Part shown: in pieces, positions 34,199-44,585 of the stretch
How the letters are laid out: each line of letters starts with the position of its first letter
Numbering within the stretch: the stretch's first letter is position 1
Origin: Bathynomus jamesi
Taxonomy: Eukaryota; Arthropoda; Malacostraca; Isopoda; Cirolanidae
Length of the DNA stretch: 64,000 bases
Assembly (NCBI GenBank): GCA_023014485.1
Contig: JAJOZX010000938.1
Span: forward strand, 92,501 to 156,500
Reading direction: 5' to 3'
Position numbers and translations under genes: made by a program
The notes under the pieces: generated by a model
What the model was told of the DNA's origin: nothing
The model's input: the letters and a program-made list of their open reading frames with translations, nothing else
Databases searched by the model: none

Positions 34199-36272
34199 AC
34201 TCATTTAAAGTAATAATTAAAGGTGCAAACGCGCAATTTAGGGCATATCATACTTTTCCGAGTTCGAATTTCAATCTGGCCAGTATGTATTTTTATGTAA
34301 AATTTAATTCTAAGAGGGGTTTCTTTTCTGCAACTTTTCCCAAAAATCGCGTTATCATGTTTAAAATTGCGGTTTTCTATGTTGAAATACCATATATTCA
34401 ATCGAACACAACCTCATATTTTTAACCCTTTGTAGTGATTTGTTGCCATTTAAACACATTAACTTTGCTGAACTCTTACACAGGTTTAATCCATACATAC
34501 ATACATAAGAAAAAAAATCTACTCCATTTGAATCTTTGTAACCATTTGGACGCAGAAGGCGAAGTTCAACATTCTCTCAATAGATGATCTCTGGGAAGAA
34601 GATCTCTGGGATATTCTTTAATGGCAAGCAGGATAGGAACACAAAGGTGTTGAAATATGACGAAGTGACAGGGAGATTTCATCCTGGCAAAGTGATCGAG
34701 GAACATTACGCTATCACGTGGGAGCCTCAAGGAAAGTACCTCTTCCGTTTCACTCCCGAGGAACCTGAGGGAGGAGAAAAGCCTGCTCATAAGATCGCTC
34801 TGGGCCTGCATGAGTGGCTTCTGGATCACTGAGCTGACGAGAGCCTTGCAATGATTGGAGGAGACTCTACCAACACCACCACGGGGTGGTCTGGAGGCGC
34901 CATAGCCCTATTGGAGAAGATGCTGGGTCGCAAGTGCCATTGGATGATCTGTCAGCTCTATGTGAACGAGCTCCCCCTGAGGCACTTAATCATCAAGCTG
35001 GACGGCCCTGTAACTCCCCGGTCAGGCTTCAGTGGGCCTATTGGAAAACTTCTTGAGAAAGTGAATGAACTTGAGGTCAACTTCAACTTCAAACCAGTAG
35101 AGATAGTCAAATCTCTCTCCACAGACCAGCACAACTGCTATCTTCTGATCAAAGCCATCAAGTCTGGAAGTCTCAGTCCACAGTTGGCTGGTCTCAAGTG
35201 TGGACCTCTGAACCAATCCAGGTGGCTCACTACTGCACAGGCCATCTTGCTGTTGTGGATGAGGGAGCGCGGACTGAAGGGGGAGGTGTTGAGGAGGCTC
35301 GAGGTCCTCGTGAAGTTCTGCCTTAACTTCTACTTGAAAATGTACTCCGACATCAAAGTGAAGCACCACATCAAATTTGGTCCTGCACACGTTTTATCAA
35401 GCCTGAGGCTGCTGAGGAACCAGACTACCGAGGTCAGGAACATCATTTCTGCTGCAGTAATAAGAGGAGCTTACCACGCACATCCTGAGAACATCCTGGC
35501 TTCATTCCTGTGCAGTGAGGATGAGCATCAGAGAGTTTTTGCTGTGAGCCAGATAGAGAGGATCAGAGAAGGAAGAGACTTTGGTGATACGACAGTGAGG
35601 CCCCATAAAAATCCCAAAGTCAATCTGCAAGCCACTTCACCTGAGGATCTCATCAACTGGGAATTAGAGAATATTTACGAGCCTATTTTCATCTGCAAGA
35701 TGACCTTCACTGAGCTCGAGGATCTCAAGAAAACTCCGCTCAAAGTGGACGCTTTCTCTGTTCATACTCAGTCCTGCGAGAGAGCTGTACAGGAAGTCTC
35801 AACTGCTTCCCAAGCTGTGTACGGTCACAAGAGGAGAGATGGGTGGGTGAGAGCCAGGATAGACCATCGAGAAATGTTCCCAGTGCAGCCGCACCTATTC
35901 TTTGAAGAAAAACTTAAAATTCTTAAGTTTTACGTGAAATCTAAACATTTTTTCAGCACCCAGAGGTGTTGAAACACGCAAGAAAGCAAGGATGAGGTCA
36001 GAAAAGCAGCTTTTAGACTAAATCATATGCAGAACAGCTGCGCGCTTTGGTTTGGGTGCCCTGAGGCTGCGTTAGGCAGCCTTCAAACCAGAAAATCGCG
36101 ATTTTGACCATGAAAATGAGATTTTTCGGAAAAGTTGCAAATAATAAACCCATCTTAGAATTAATTTTTACATAGGAATACATAGTAGCCACTTTGTTTT
36201 TCCAAAATTTCAACCCTGAACCCAGAGAATGATATGCCTAAATTGCGCATTTCAACCCGTATAATATGAGTC
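34199..36272 (+). mobile_element. TIR-flanked DNA element of unknown superfamily inside LINE-B
   Basis: The left segment (34225-34390) and the right segment (36085-36265) are inverted repeats. Both contain 'gcgcaattta(g)ggcatatcat', a 'tatgtaaaa...aattctaaga.ggg' block, 'gcaacttttcc' and an 'aaaatcgcg' block in mirrored order. The outer edges are near 'actcat' (34207; complement near 36267), but the exact ends and target duplication are unclear. The element carries one ORF of an arthropod-wide uncharacterised type. Confidence 0.65.
34584..35972 (+). pseudogene. Uncharacterised transposon-borne protein, one in-frame stop
   Basis: One frame runs from 34584 to 35972 with a single TGA at 34830-34832, about 463 codons in all. 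Key blocks are IGGDSTNTTTGWSGGAI, CHWMICQLYVNELPLRHL, KLDGPVTPRSGFSGPIGKLL, STDQHNCYLLIKAI, GPLNQSRWLTTA and RELR-like helical text. The C-terminal part includes FSVHTQSCERAVQEV. I recall near-identical blocks in many spider, insect and crustacean proteins annotated as uncharacterised. The D-S-T-N, C-x-H/Y-x-N-E and SRWLT motifs suggest an RNase H-like transposase fold as in hAT-type enzymes, but this is inference. The true N-terminus is probably upstream in another frame. Confidence 0.65.
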
Positions 36273-36340
36273 AATGGTGGCCAGACGGTATTATTATTAA
36301 GGAGTTTATTCACTTGTCCAGGAGATTTGATAACAGGCAA

Positions 36341-36344
<4 letters not shown>

Positions 36345-36379
<35 letters not shown>
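36345..36379. repeat. (AAT)n microsatellite
   Basis: About 12 AAT units just before LINE-B ORF2. Confidence 0.9.
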
Positions 36380-36380
<1 letters not shown>

Positions 36381-36461
36381 GGCGCCCTAACGGTAATGCC
36401 TGAAAGTTGTAGTGTGTAAAATATTAATAATATTACTAATAATAAATTCTCTATCAGCCAT

Positions 36462-39263
36462 GACGGATAACTTGTTGAAAATAGTCTCATATAATGTAAG
36501 GTCAGTGAGGAATTCAACTGTAGATGTTCATAAAATCTGCGACAGTGAAGATCTGATACTCCTGCAGGAGCACTGGCTACCTAAGCAAGAGCTAAAATTC
36601 CTCTCTACCATCCATGATGACTTTATGTACCATGCGTCATCAGCAGTAGACTTGTCAGATGAATTAATGTACGGTAGGCCTTTTGGTGGTGTTGCTTTCT
36701 TAATAAGGAAAAATTTGTCAAAACATATAAAATTTTTAACAAGCGATAATGTAAGGTTGTTAGGCATTGAATTACAAGTGAACAATGATTGCATATTAAT
36801 TGTAAACTGCTATTTACCATATAACAACGGCAGTAATCTAGATGAAGACATTGATTTGCTGTACAAAATTAAGTCATTATCAGATAACCCCAAATATTCT
36901 CACTGTATAATAATGGGGGACTTTAACGCACATGTGAACTCGGAATTCTTTGTAGAATTGGGTAAAATGTGCGAGTCGGCCAATTTAAGTATAAGTGATA
37001 TAGATGTATTAGGGGTAGCCAGTGGTAATTTTACATACGTTAGTGATATTAGTGGTACCACCAGGTGGATTGATCATTGTCTCACTAGTAATAATCTAAA
37101 GGATCGAATTGTTAGAGTTCATATTCTGCATGATTTCCTTCTTTCTGATCATAGACCATTAGAAATTTTAATTAACGTTACCAATTTATGCGCAACACGA
37201 CTTAACAAGAACTCAATATGTAAGAATAATAGCGTCGATTGGTCCAATGTTACGATGCAGCAGAGAAGAGAATACAAAGATAGAGCAAGTCACCTCTTTA
37301 ATAATTTAGAAATTTTGCACCTTGCCTGTAATAATCCTTGCTCAAATGATTCTCACTGTAAACTCAGAGATAGGTATTATAGTAAGATAATATCCCTGTT
37401 AAGAGAAGCAGGAAGCCCCCTGATTAAATCGTACAACTATCATACTAAGATTATTCCTGGATGGAATGATTTTATTGTTCCCCTGAAGAGGGGATCGAAA
37501 GACGCATATGATTTGTGGTGCTTTCATGGTACATCCAGATTAGGACCAGTATACTTGAATATGTGTAGAAGTCGGGGTCAGTATAAGGCGGCCATAAGGC
37601 GATGTAAACAGGAAGAAGAGTCTATTCGAGCATCAAAAGCCTGTGAAGCTCGCATAAATAATGATAATAAAAATTTTTGGAAATTTGTTAAGAATCAAAC
37701 GGGTGTCAAAAATGTCCTCCCTCCGACAATCGATGGGGTGTCGGGGGAGGATGAAATTGCAAAGCTGTGGAAAAACCACTATCCTAACATTCTTAACAGT
37801 GTGAGTAGGGATAATCTTAAGATAGATTGCAGCGAAACGAGTGTGGGAGGGACAAGGGAAAATACTTTGATATCATTTTCTGAAGTAAAGAGGTTAATTA
37901 AAGAGTTAAAGACTGGTTCTGCGTCAGGGGTAGATGACTTATCGAATGAGCACTTAAAATATGCAAATGACGTAGTATGTCTGCATATATCATTGCTCCT
38001 ATCAGCCGTGCTGGCTCATAGCTATATCCCTGCAGAGTTCATGAGGGTATATATCTTGCCCCTGGTCAAAAATAAGTACGGAGACATTCTGTTTAGCAAT
38101 AATTACAGGCCTATTGCTGTCGCTTCCTGCTTCTCGAAACTACTAGAAAAACTCTTGTTACGCCGATTAAATGATCTCCTATGGACATCACCCAATCAGT
38201 TTGGCTTTAAAAGGTCCCACTCAACTGACCTGTGTATCTATGTACTTAAAGAAACAGTATCTAAATACATTGACAGTAATTCAACTATTTATAGCTGTTT
38301 CCTAGATATAAGTAAGGCATATGGTAGGGTGAACCACAATATTTTTTTGAAAAACTAGAAGACAGGAAGGTTCCCATGAATCCCATGTACATATTAAATT
38401 TATTGAAATTTTGGTATTCCCACCAATCTTTCACTTTTAGGTGGGGCAATGTACTATCCGAGTGTTTTGGCTCCTCTTGCGGGGTGAGACAAGGCTCCTT
38501 GCTCTCCCCTATGCTGTTTAATGTATATATCGACAGATTAATTGCTTCACTTAATGAGGCAAAAGTGGGATGTTGTATAGATAACACAAGGATAAATAAC
38601 TTAGTTTATGCCGATGATATGGTGTTAATAAGTCCCTCTGTTGAAGGTCTGGATCGGTTACTAAAAGTCTGCGAAGTGTGTTTGCAGAAACATGATATTC
38701 TTTTCAATGTTACAAACACTAAGGTTATGCAGTTTCATCCGAAAAGCTGTAATCAGCCAGCTGATATAATGTTTAAAATGAATGGTGAAGTAATTGAAGA
38801 AGTACAAGAGTTTAAGTATTTGGGTCAAACTATTACCAGCTCCTTGAGTGATGACTCGGATATAAGAAAACAATCACGAAGTCTGTGTGCTAAAGCGAAT
38901 ATGACCATAAGGAACTTTCGATTCTGTACAAGTGAAGCTAAAGACACTCTCTTTCGTACTCTCTGCAGTAATATATACGGAGAGCAACTGTGGGTGAATT
39001 ATAAAAAAGGTTTTGGCAGAACTCTAAATTTGCTGTACAACAGGTCTTTTAGACTCTTACAAAAATTACCCCCGAGATGCTCAGCTTCGCAAATGTTTGC
39101 TACCCGCAATGTCCCAAGCTTACCGGAGGTAACAAGACGTGCTCAACACAGTCTGATGCAAAGAATTAAAAAATCAACCAACCCGATCATCCAAGCTATC
39201 CATGAGTCCTACCATTTATCTTTTAAGCTATGGACGTCTTCGAACGAAAACGTCTGTCTGTAG
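36462..39263 (+). pseudogene. LINE-B ORF2: endonuclease and reverse transcriptase, one frameshift
   Basis: The start at 36462 gives MTDNLLKIVSYNVRSVRNS, the beginning of an APE-type endonuclease. Its catalytic motifs follow: LLQEHWLP, IIMGDFNAH, TTRWIDHCL and LSDHRPLE. The RT has SGVDDLSNEHLK, NNYRPIAVASCFSKLLEK, NQFGFKRSHSTDLC, CFLDISKAYGRV (catalytic Asp) in frame 1 to 38358. After a one-base shift near 38345-38375, GVRQGSLLSPMLFNVYI and LVYADDMVLI (catalytic Asp pair) follow in frame 2. The C-terminus ends ENVCL before the stop at 39261. The enzyme nicks target DNA and copies the LINE RNA. The pieces total about 930 codons, a normal ORF2 length. Confidence 0.9.
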
Positions 39264-39495
39264 CTCCACTTAACTTCGACATTACAGTATTATTTCTAAT
39301 CAATTGTATATATTTCTATCCTTAGTATATGAACTGTCATTGTATTAAAAATATTTGTCATATGGACTATAGTCTGCCAATAAACCTTTTCATTTTCATT
39401 TTCATTTAATTACTTTGTACTTAAACACGTGGGATTTAATAATATGAATTTCAATGCGTTAAAGTATTAAAATAATATATATATATATATATATA

Positions 39496-40122
39496 AAGAA
39501 CGACGCTTGTGTAGAAGAGCGTTCGTTCCGCACAAGATGAGGAGGGAGAACGAACAAATGAAAAAAGGGTACCACCCTGGAATCGAACACGGGATCATCC
39601 GATTGCCGGTCAGATATGCTATCCACTACACCAAGGATCTCGATCAATCAGAAGTCGTAATTCTCCTACATACGAGCAGAAACCAATGCCCTGAGGGGGC
39701 ACCTTCGCATGCCGTACATATATACATTTTAACTGCAAACAACACACAGTATAATTAATGTAAAGAACGACGCGGAGAACGAACAAATGAAAAATGAGGT
39801 ACCACCAGGGAATCGAACCCGGGATCATTCGATTGCCGGTCAGATATGCTATCCACTACACCATGGACCTCGATCAGTCAGAAGTCGTAATTCTCCTACA
39901 TACGAGCAGAAACCAATGCCCTGAGGGGGCACCTTCGCATGCCGTACATATATACATTTTAACTGCAACCAACACACAGTATAATTAATGTAAAGAACGA
40001 CGCTTGTGTAGAAAAGCGTTCCGCACAAGATGAGGAGGGAGAACGAACAAATGAAAAATGAGGTACCACTCGAGAATCGAACCCGGGATCATCCGATTGC
40101 CGGTCAGATATGCTATCCACTA
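39496..40122 (-). repeat. tRNA-like SINE, three head-to-tail copies
   Basis: Units begin 'aaagaacgacgc' at about 39496, 39761 and 39991. On the minus strand each carries a tRNA-like head with box A-like 'tggtgtagtggatag' and box B 'ggttcgattcc' or variants, followed by a body with 'tctgctcgtatgtaggag'. The third unit is cut at about 40122 and joined to an inverted copy. Insertion into insertion or local duplication would explain the tandem arrangement. Confidence 0.75.
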
Positions 40123-40345
40123 CAGGGCATTGGTTTCTGCTCGTATGTAGGAGAATTACGACTTTTGATTGATCGAGTTCCATGGTGTAGTGGATAGCAT
40201 ATCTGACCGGCAATCGGATGATCCCGGGTTCGATTCCCGGGTGGTACCTCATTTTTCATTTGTTCGTTCTCCCTCCTCATCTTGTGCGGAACGCTCTTCT
40301 ACACAAGCGTCGTTCTTTACATTAATTATACTGTGTGATGTCTGC
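40122..40345 (+). repeat. tRNA-like SINE, inverted copy with the best tRNA-like head
   Basis: Reverse-oriented copy of the preceding units. The region 40177-40247 can fold as a tRNA. The acceptor strands GTTCCAT/GTGGTAC pair at 6 of 7 positions, the anticodon stem TCTGA/TCGGA pairs fully (one G-U), and the T arm CCGGG/CCCGG is perfect around TTCGATT. The anticodon-position triplet is GGC (Ala), but position 33 is C, not the universal U. I take it as a SINE head, not a working tRNA gene. Confidence 0.7.
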
Positions 40346-40370
40346 AGTTAAAATATATATACAGTATATA

Positions 40371-40403
<33 letters not shown>

Positions 40404-40431
40404 GTGTGTGTGTGTATATATATATATATAG
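40346..40431. repeat. (TA)n/(TG)n compound microsatellite
   Basis: TA and GT steps following the SINE. Confidence 0.85.
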
Positions 40432-40858
40432 TTACAGCGTGAAGAACTCAACATTTATTCACTCTACGGTGCGAGGAAAAATCTTTCATCGGCGCCACAT
40501 CGTAATTTTATGCAAATTTGAATTTACTCTTTAGTCTGGAAGAGAATTTGCATATTTATATTATTGAGATTTTCCTTGTTTGTAATATGTTTGTATGTTG
40601 GTTTATTAGTTTGCGTGCGTGCGTGTGTGTGCGTGCGTGCGTGTGTGTGTGTGGTGTGTGTGTGTGTGTGTGTGTGTGCGTGTGCGTGTGTTGGTTTATT
40701 TGTCTGTGTGTGTGTGTGTGTGTGTGTTGCAAGACGGAAAGCTTTGCGGAGAAGGCTCTTGAACAGTTTCTTAAACTTAAAATAAAAAAGAATAAAAATC
40801 CATAAAAAAAAATTCCGTAAATAAATAACTCAAAATTACACATTTAGGATATAAAGCC

Positions 40859-40889
<31 letters not shown>

Positions 40890-40958
40890 AACTTCTCATG
40901 TAAACAAATATATATCTTACCCGAGTCTTACTTGATGTCTTCGAACGAAGGTTCAGAA
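40432..40958. other. Non-coding with (TG)n at 40613-40728 and (AG)n at 40859-40884
   Basis: A long GT/GC-TG tract gives Cys/Val-rich artefact ORFs on both strands. No gene. Confidence 0.7.
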
Positions 40959-40959
40959 T

Positions 40960-41312
40960 CGACCTGTGTCGAGTGATTTCCTCCAGAGCAAGTATGGTAG
41001 CCTGGCTATACTCTCTTTGCATTTCTTGAAAAACATGGCACACAACGTGTCTAGCACTGGTGCTGAGTTTTCTCGTGTTTATGAGAGAGACTTAAGTATG
41101 TCCTCTTCCAAGAATTCAAAATCTATTAATAGATTAATTTTCGTACTTGTTCTTGACTAATTTGTCTCTGTCGTTCTTTATAATGTTACCGTGGAATTTC
41201 TCAACATATATAACTCCTTCATTTTTCTTCCTTGTTATAAATGAAAAGTTAAAATCCCCACAAATTAATATATTTGCTGCAGGGGTTTTAAGTGATTTTA
41301 ATGTGCTTTCAA
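40960..41312 (-). pseudogene. LINE endonuclease fragment (LINE-C), minus strand
   Basis: Minus-strand text AANILICGDFNFSF contains the catalytic GDFN motif of LINE endonucleases with the expected hydrophobic strand before it. Upstream is ESTLKSLKTP and downstream a Lys/Asn-rich segment. The later frame is broken, and only about 350 bp remain between microsatellites. It could belong to the same family as the RT relic at 57.2-57.75 kb, but they share no overlapping part to test this. Confidence 0.5.
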
Positions 41313-41316
41313 TTTA

Positions 41317-41318
<2 letters not shown>

Positions 41319-41402
<84 letters not shown>
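41319..41402. repeat. (TA)n microsatellite
   Basis: TA tract with one AT/TA phase change near 41356. Confidence 0.95.
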
Positions 41403-41404
<2 letters not shown>

Positions 41405-41630
41405 TCTCCTGCCCCGAAGGATACATAATATTAAAATCAAGTGTGGTAGTTATTCGATGAATATATTCATACAATATAGTGTTATATTTATCTTTGCATA
41501 GACAATGTTACATTTGGCTTATAATGTCATTTGGCATTAGATTGCATAGAACTGAATTCATATCCATACACTCAATGACCCATGAAAAGAATGTCAGAAA
41601 TGTATTTCATTTGGTAGAGAATACAAGAAG

Positions 41631-41674
<44 letters not shown>

Positions 41675-42005
41675 GGTATATGATAAGAGGACATTTAGAG
41701 TGTCGAGTTTGGCACTAACACTTTCTAATCAATATTATCATATTTGGCGTTAATTAGCACCGTGTGTAGCCGTCAATCATGTAAAAGAGAAAGTCCTCAT
41801 TCGTCGTTATAATGATTCACCATTATGGATTTTCGAAATTAGATATTCATTTACACACTCATTTGACCCCGCATTTCCGCCATCGAATTTGATATTCATC
41901 TTACATACTCTATTGATTCTATTCTTCTAAGAATAAGTGAAGTGAAAAGTGAAAGTCAAAGATATACTGTATATACTGTATATATGTGTGTGTATATATA
42001 TATAT
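41403..42005. other. Non-coding stretch
   Basis: It contains a further TA tract at 41635-41672. There is no motif-bearing ORF and no inverted repeat. Confidence 0.45.
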
Positions 42006-42115
42006 ATGAAAATTATTTCACGAAGGTAACACGTGAAAAATATTTATCCTGAGGATGTCATTAGACGAAAGCGCTTGAGCACCATTTTGTGTTTCCTTTC
42101 CTTCGTGGTTTTATT

Positions 42116-42122
<7 letters not shown>
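42006..42122 (+). mobile_element. Solo PLE-2 terminal segment with partial hammerhead
   Basis: The part 42048-42122 is the plus-oriented terminal segment (CTGAGGA at 42049, stem II GTC/GAC, GAAA, GCGC, GAGCAC ending at 42082, then the TTATTCATCAT tail). The part 42006-42047 is the reverse complement of the outermost tail. Stem I lacks its 5' strand because the two pieces are fused at that point. Confidence 0.7.
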
Positions 42123-42161
<39 letters not shown>

Positions 42162-42162
42162 T
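42118..42162. repeat. (TA)n microsatellite
   Basis: TA tract at the edge of the solo PLE-2 end. PLE-2 ends repeatedly abut (TA)n (also at 4630 and 7985). Confidence 0.9.
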
Positions 42163-42259
42163 ATATAGGGTATTTCAAATGTCGGCCCCACAGGGATTTC
42201 CGATTATTTATTATTTTTAATTATTCATTATAATAAAAATTAATAGATAATTTCATATG

Positions 42260-42323
<64 letters not shown>

Positions 42324-42860
42324 TGAGGTTCAAATGATTTTTCAAAAAATTTTAGTTAAATATTTTCGGAATAAGGTTCCATCTTCAATATTTGTTTCAT
42401 TAAAATTAACATTGTCGATAAATTTCTACGAAATATTAATAAAATAGTTATTAAAACTTAAAATAATGAATTTCGTCTGAATTTCATGAAATTCATTGTG
42501 TGTAAAATTGTTGGGAATTATTTTGTTAATTTTATGTTAAATGCAAACGATGGAGTTTATTTATAACAAATTAATAACTTAAATTCAAATTCAAATTTTT
42601 TATGTTCAAAAGTTAGTAGAGAAAGAAAGTACATTTTTCAATATAAAGTACACACAATTTTATATAATACATTTTAAGAACTGCAAAATATGAAGCAATG
42701 GGAATTACTTCTCTCGGCACTCTTTACTTATGCACGATTTATATTAATAATAATAATGAATATAATCTCCTTAATTTAGTGCCGTTCTGAATTATAATAA
42801 GATTAATAGGCACTAAATAATTAATGACGATAAAGTGAAAAGAAAAACTATATACATACA
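42163..42860. other. AT-rich non-coding stretch with (AG)n at 42262-42321
   Basis: A 60-bp pure AG tract lies in otherwise unremarkable AT-rich DNA. No gene. Confidence 0.6.
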
Positions 42861-42904
42861 GTAATGATGCAAATAACCACGAAGGAAAAAGGAAACACAA
42901 AATG

Positions 42905-42944
42905 GTGCTCAAGCGCTTTCGTCTAATGACATCCTCAGGAACAC
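42905..42944 (-). ncRNA. Compact hammerhead ribozyme motif of PLE-2 copy B
   Basis: Identical over all 40 positions to the motif at 4715-4754 despite 38 kb separation and the divergence of the bodies. Core residues, stem I, stem II and GCGC are all intact. Confidence 0.78.
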
Positions 42945-43029
42945 TGAAATAAATAACAAGTTCGAAACTATATATAGGTCACAAAAAAAATAGAAAAATA
43001 AAAATTGTGGGAGGAGCATACAAATTTAT

Positions 43030-44585
43030 AAGGAAAAGCTACTACAGTTTTAACACTTTGCCCCTCTTGTCTAAATCCGTTCTGAACGAATTCAAAACAA
43101 CAGGATCAAGCGAAAAAGGCCCTGGTTAATATTGAAATTATTTGTAAATTGAATAATGGCAGACTCAAGAATATTTCTATTAACAATGTTGCCTGAGTGA
43201 AACAAAATTAAAGCATTATTCCAGTCAATAAAGTGGGATACCTCTGACAAATGGACGAAAAGGGCACTGGACGACTGTCCCTTTCTAATGGAATATTGAT
43301 GCTGTTTTACACGCGTGTGCAAATCCTTTCTTGTTTTTTCAACGTAAAAGGAATCACATTGTTTACAACCAATTTTATAGATAATACCTGAATTATTGGT
43401 AGGGCTATTTTTTACTATGATATTTTTCACAATATTGTCATACGAAAATACTACATTAATATTCAAAAGTTTAAGTACATTAGCAATACCTAAAAAGCGT
43501 TGGGAAAATGGAAACACTAAAATATTCTTCGACAAAGTGCGAGGGTTATTATTCACTCGATTGAAAGTTCGGTTTGCTTTGTTAAAATAAGATTCCAAAA
43601 AAGCAGGTGGATAACTCAAATCACTTCCAAAAATATGTCTTTCTTGATAGGGGTGTCATGTCCGGAGTAAAATTGTACGTAGGACAATTTGTTTGTTTTT
43701 TCCGATAAATACTAAACTTAAAACATGGGCTTTCCCTGTGTACACGCAAGTCCACGAACGCGATTGAGTTGTTTTGTTCCACTTCTAAAGTAAACTTAAT
43801 GGAGGGGACTCGATTATTTAACTGAAGGAGGAAGTCATCCAGGTCACGCTTCATGGGACAGATACACAAAATATCGTCAACGTACCGCAACCATGGGATG
43901 CCAACCACCAGGATTCTCGGAATGTAAGTGATTTCGAAAAACTCCATATAAATATTGGAGAGGAGGGGCGACAAGGGATTACCCATGGCCTTCCCATAAA
44001 CCTGTTGATAATATTAGCTATTGAAAGTGAATTTACAGTCTTTGATGCAAAGTTTAATGAGTTCCAAAACGATGTGTGCAGGGAGTGGCAAGTCATACTT
44101 ATGTAATTCTCGGGAGAGAAAGTCAAGCATATCGTCGATCGACACTTTTGTAAACAATGAACAAACGTCCAGTGCGTATATTATTCAATTTTTCAGTAAG
44201 ATCCATGGAATTTTTTACATGTGAATCGGAGATAGTTCCGAGAATGGGGGGCAAAAATTTGACAAGCCATTTGGAGAGTTTATAAGTAATAGAGCCCACA
44301 GAGCTAATAAGAGGGCGCAAAGGGTTGCCAAGTTTGTGGGTTTTAATAACACCGTAAAGGTTGGGAAAAGAAGGCGAAGTGGACGTGAAAAGCGGAATTA
44401 AGTCCTTATGATTTTTGAGAATGCTTTTCAAGCCACTATTGAATTATTTGATGACGTCATCCTGCCGGTTGTTCCTAAGCTTTCTGTATGTGGCGGGGTC
44501 CTGGAGAAGCTCGTTCATCTTTCTAATGTATAATGTATACTTTGTCCATAATAACTATGGTGTTAGCCTTGTCTGCCTTGTCTGA
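43030..44585 (-). pseudogene. PLE-2 copy B RT/GIY-YIG ORF, frameshifted
   Basis: On the minus strand, N-terminal KADKANTIVIMDK-type text (44540-44585) is followed by LPNLYGVIKTHKLGNPLRPLISS (44290-44370) and ISDSHVKNSMDLTEKLNN. The SLFTKVSIDDMLD block (about 44110-44170) follows in a shifted frame. MGNPLSPLLSNIYMEFF (43940-43986), LRYVDDILCICP (43860-43900) and the GIY-YIG domain (YKIGCKQCDSFYVEKTRK at about 43330-43385, then TRVKQHQYSIRKGQ) complete the order. Near 44160-44180 a segment is deleted. The GIY-YIG YIG triad reads Y-V-E here, a possible loss of the second motif. Confidence 0.85.

Larger units (their letters stand above)
32783..39408 (+). mobile_element. LINE-B, two-ORF non-LTR retrotransposon, interrupted
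   Basis: Two 5' monomers start 'atttaaagggac' (32786 and 33043). They are followed by ORF1 (33145-34164), an inserted DNA element (about 34.2-36.27 kb), ORF2 (36462-39263) and a 3' UTR ending with AATAAA and the tail TTTTCATTTTCATTTTCATTT. Without the insertion the LINE would be about 4.5 kb. A second copy of its 3' end is at 15755-16018. ORF2 has a single frameshift, so the copy is moderately young. Confidence 0.75.

Noticed and set aside
40177..40247. Functional tRNA-Ala(GGC)
   Set aside because: Folding is good, but U33 is replaced by C, the acceptor has a mismatch, and the sequence is repeated as part of a SINE array.
39496..40345. CRISPR-like array because of regular direct repeats
   Set aside because: Only three long units with tRNA-like heads, no spacers of constant size, and an eukaryotic context.
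40518..40843. Cys/Val-rich and His/Thr-rich ORFs on both strands
   Set aside because: Products of the (TG)n tract.
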